In this document: positions 63,099 through 64,000 of the stretch, piece after piece
Position numbering within the stretch: position 1 is the stretch's first letter
How the letters are laid out: each line of letters begins with the position of its first letter
NCBI RefSeq assembly: GCF_017313085.1
Contig: NZ_JAFLNF010000009.1
Coordinates: 1 to 64,000, forward strand
Direction of reading: 5' to 3'
Origin: Roseibium limicola
GTDB lineage: Bacteria > Pseudomonadota > Alphaproteobacteria > Rhizobiales > Stappiaceae
DNA: 64,000 bases
Position numbers and translations under genes: made by a program
The notes under the pieces: model-generated
Seen by the model: the letters and a program-made list of their open reading frames with translations, nothing else
The model's database searches: none
What the model was told of the DNA's origin: nothing

Positions 63099-63656
63099 TC
63101 ACGGTTCCAGTTCCGTATCCCAGTAGAGAAAATCCAGCCAGCTGTCGTGCAGATAGTTCGGCGGGAAACCCCGGCCATTGTTGTGCAGATCCTGGATCGT
63201 CGGCTGATACGGCATGTGGAATGGCCACATCTTCAGCTGCGCGCAGGACTTGTTGGCTTTTTTCAGATTACAGGGGGAGCAGGCGGTGATCACGTTTTCC
63301 CAGGTGGTAAGGCCGCCTTTGGAGCGCGGGATCAGATGATCGAAGGTCAGTTCATCGCGAGAACCGCAATATTGGCATTGGAAACGATCGCGAAGGAAGA
63401 CGTTGAAGCGGGTAAAGGCAGGGTAGCGGCTGGGTTTTACAAAGGTTTTCAGACACACGACACTTGGCAGGCGAAATTCGAAGCTCGGACTTCGCGCATA
63501 CGCATCATATTCGGCAACAATGTTCACCCGGTCGAGGAACACCGCCTTGATCGTGTCCTGCCAGGACCAGAGAGACAGCGGATAATAGCTCAAGGGCCTG
63601 TAATCCGCATTCAGCACCAGCGCCGGATGGGCGCCCGCCGAGACCGCAATCGTCAC
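63099..63656 (-). CDS. HNH endonuclease family protein
   Basis: The protein has about 185 aa. The HNH/zinc core is clear: CQYCGSRDELTFDHLIPRSKGG with two Cys of the zinc pair and the catalytic His, then NVITACSPCNLKK with the second CxxC. The N-terminal part (PALVLNADYRPLSYYPLSLWSWQD) is conserved in a widespread alphaproteobacterial family that is not a homing enzyme. The start is the GTG at 63656, because AGGAG lies 6 nt upstream; the frame opens to 63737. Substrate and role unknown. Confidence 0.86.
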   Translation of the reverse strand: MTIAVSAGAHPALVLNADYRPLSYYPLSLWSWQDTIKAVFLDRVNIVAEYDAYARSPSFEFRLPSVVCLKTFVKPSRYPAFTRFNVFLRDRFQCQYCGSRDELTFDHLIPRSKGGLTTWENVITACSPCNLKKANKSCAQLKMWPFHMPYQPTIQDLHNNGRGFPPNYLHDSWLDFLYWDTELEP

Positions 63657-63852
63657 CTTTCGCTCCTCATGCCTGTTCGCTCTACGCACCCGGCCGCAAA
63701 CCAAACCACCGGGAAGAACGTGCCGCTGCTTCAGCATTCAAACAGCAGGATCAGTCTTCATGAGACGAGAGTATTGTAGAGTGGAGGTGACACTCTTGTG
63801 AAGCCTGTTAAATTGCCTTGTCAGCAAATGGAAAACTCAAAATTTTCTTGCC

Positions 63853-63870
63853 GTTAACAAAGGTTAACAA
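63853..63870. promoter_or_regulatory. tandem GTTAACAA repeat (CtrA-like)
   Basis: GTTAACAA occurs twice, at 63853-63860 and 63863-63870, exactly one helical turn apart. It contains TTAA-N6-TTAAC, close to a CtrA site but with a 6-nt spacer. It lies about 200 nt upstream of the HNH gene. Confidence 0.35.
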
Positions 63871-63937
63871 GTTGATTTTCAAACCATTTCGTCTGCCGTA
63901 TGCGCTGCCTGCCTGTGCATATCCGGAAAAATAAAAA

Positions 63938-63958
63938 CGGGCGCCCGAAAGGCGCCCG
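63938..63958 (-). terminator. hairpin terminator of a gene to the right
   Basis: CGGGCGCC (63938-63945) and GGCGCCCG (63951-63958) form an 8-bp GC stem. On the minus strand it is followed by a T-rich run (63937-63922), so it probably ends a minus-strand gene beyond the window. Confidence 0.7.
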
Positions 63959-64000
63959 CTCTGAAGCTTCAAAAACTGCCGAATCAGGCGAAATATCGCC

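Larger units (their letters stand above)
63657..64000. other. intergenic region upstream of the HNH gene, right edge
   Basis: No gene is supported from 63657 to the window end. The stretch holds a tandem repeat (63853-63870) and a terminator hairpin at 63938-63958. Confidence 0.45.

Noticed and set aside
63099..63656. HNH gene as part of a mobile element or anti-phage system
   Set aside because: It belongs to a common conserved alphaproteobacterial HNH family, with no integrase, methylase or defence partner in view.
1..64000. tRNA, rRNA, CRISPR arrays, prophage or IS elements
   Set aside because: None was seen on either strand by inspection; a covariance-model or repeat scan would be needed to exclude short RNAs fully.

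Overview
The window reads as an ordinary chromosomal segment of an alphaproteobacterium in the order Hyphomicrobiales (Rhizobiales sensu lato). A marine Stappiaceae-like genome (Roseibium/Labrenzia type) is my best guess. The reasons are moderately GC-rich coding sequence; a phaR/phaAB polyhydroxybutyrate locus; an Irr-type iron control element; CtrA-type TTAA-N7-TTAA boxes; an hpt-cpdR pair; and the lptM-lysA-DUF4175 and ATR-etfBA-hydroxybutyryl-CoA dehydrogenase neighbourhoods. Genus was not tested. Coding is dense on both strands. I see no tRNA, rRNA, CRISPR array, prophage or transposase.

Layout, left to right. 0.2-3.2 kb: PHB storage (phaR divergent from phaA-phaB). 3.4-9.1 kb: housekeeping genes (septation/YciB protein, rpmF, mtgA, short-chain prenyl diphosphate synthase, tyrA, hisC). 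9.4-14.8 kb: methionine (metX-metW), a methyltransferase divergent from gloB plus a cupin, a glutamine amidotransferase and a TerB-like protein. 14.9-20.4 kb: a four-gene periplasmic iron cluster (imelysin, di-heme DUF1111, second imelysin, Tat-exported DUF1513) behind an almost perfect Irr box, with an internal hairpin terminator. 20.5-26.6 kb: mixed metabolism and envelope genes. 26.7-30.5 kb: ftsE-ftsX divergent from a zinc-ribbon protein, hpt and cpdR, with a canonical CtrA box between them. 30.6-38.8 kb: GGDEF-EAL protein, DUF4175 membrane protein, lysA, lptM-like lipoprotein, argH, TlpA-like thioredoxin. 38.8-39.8 kb: three tiny genes whose proteins share a C-terminal LGxx(V/I)D(I/V)(T/S)A signature; one looks like a YjfB-type putative motility protein and lies behind CtrA-like half-sites. 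39.9-51 kb: 3-hydroxybutyryl-CoA dehydrogenase, etfA/etfB, cobalamin adenosyltransferase, YciE-like ferritin-fold protein, SDR, UbiH-like hydroxylase, tesB, CobW-family GTPase and a D,D-carboxypeptidase.

51.4-58.5 kb is a complete urease operon (ureD-A-B-C-E-F-G) with four extra genes: a His-rich single-pass membrane peptide, a GIY-YIG nuclease followed by a pair of inverted hairpin repeats, an LprI-like secreted protein, and a glutathione S-transferase coupled to ureE by an ATGA overlap. UreC carries a 12-residue insertion near its N-terminus. 58.6-64 kb holds DUF1761 and SpoIIAA-like proteins, acs, a Tad-type von Willebrand protein and an HNH nuclease.

The least explained signals are: (1) the small-protein family with the shared C-terminal tag and its CtrA-like control; (2) the GIY-YIG gene with compensatory inverted hairpins inside the urease operon; (3) the Irr-controlled imelysin/di-heme cluster whose second imelysin has lost the family's metal motif; (4) the CtrA box shared by cell-division and cpdR genes. 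All functional statements rest on reading the sequence and on family knowledge. No database search was run.
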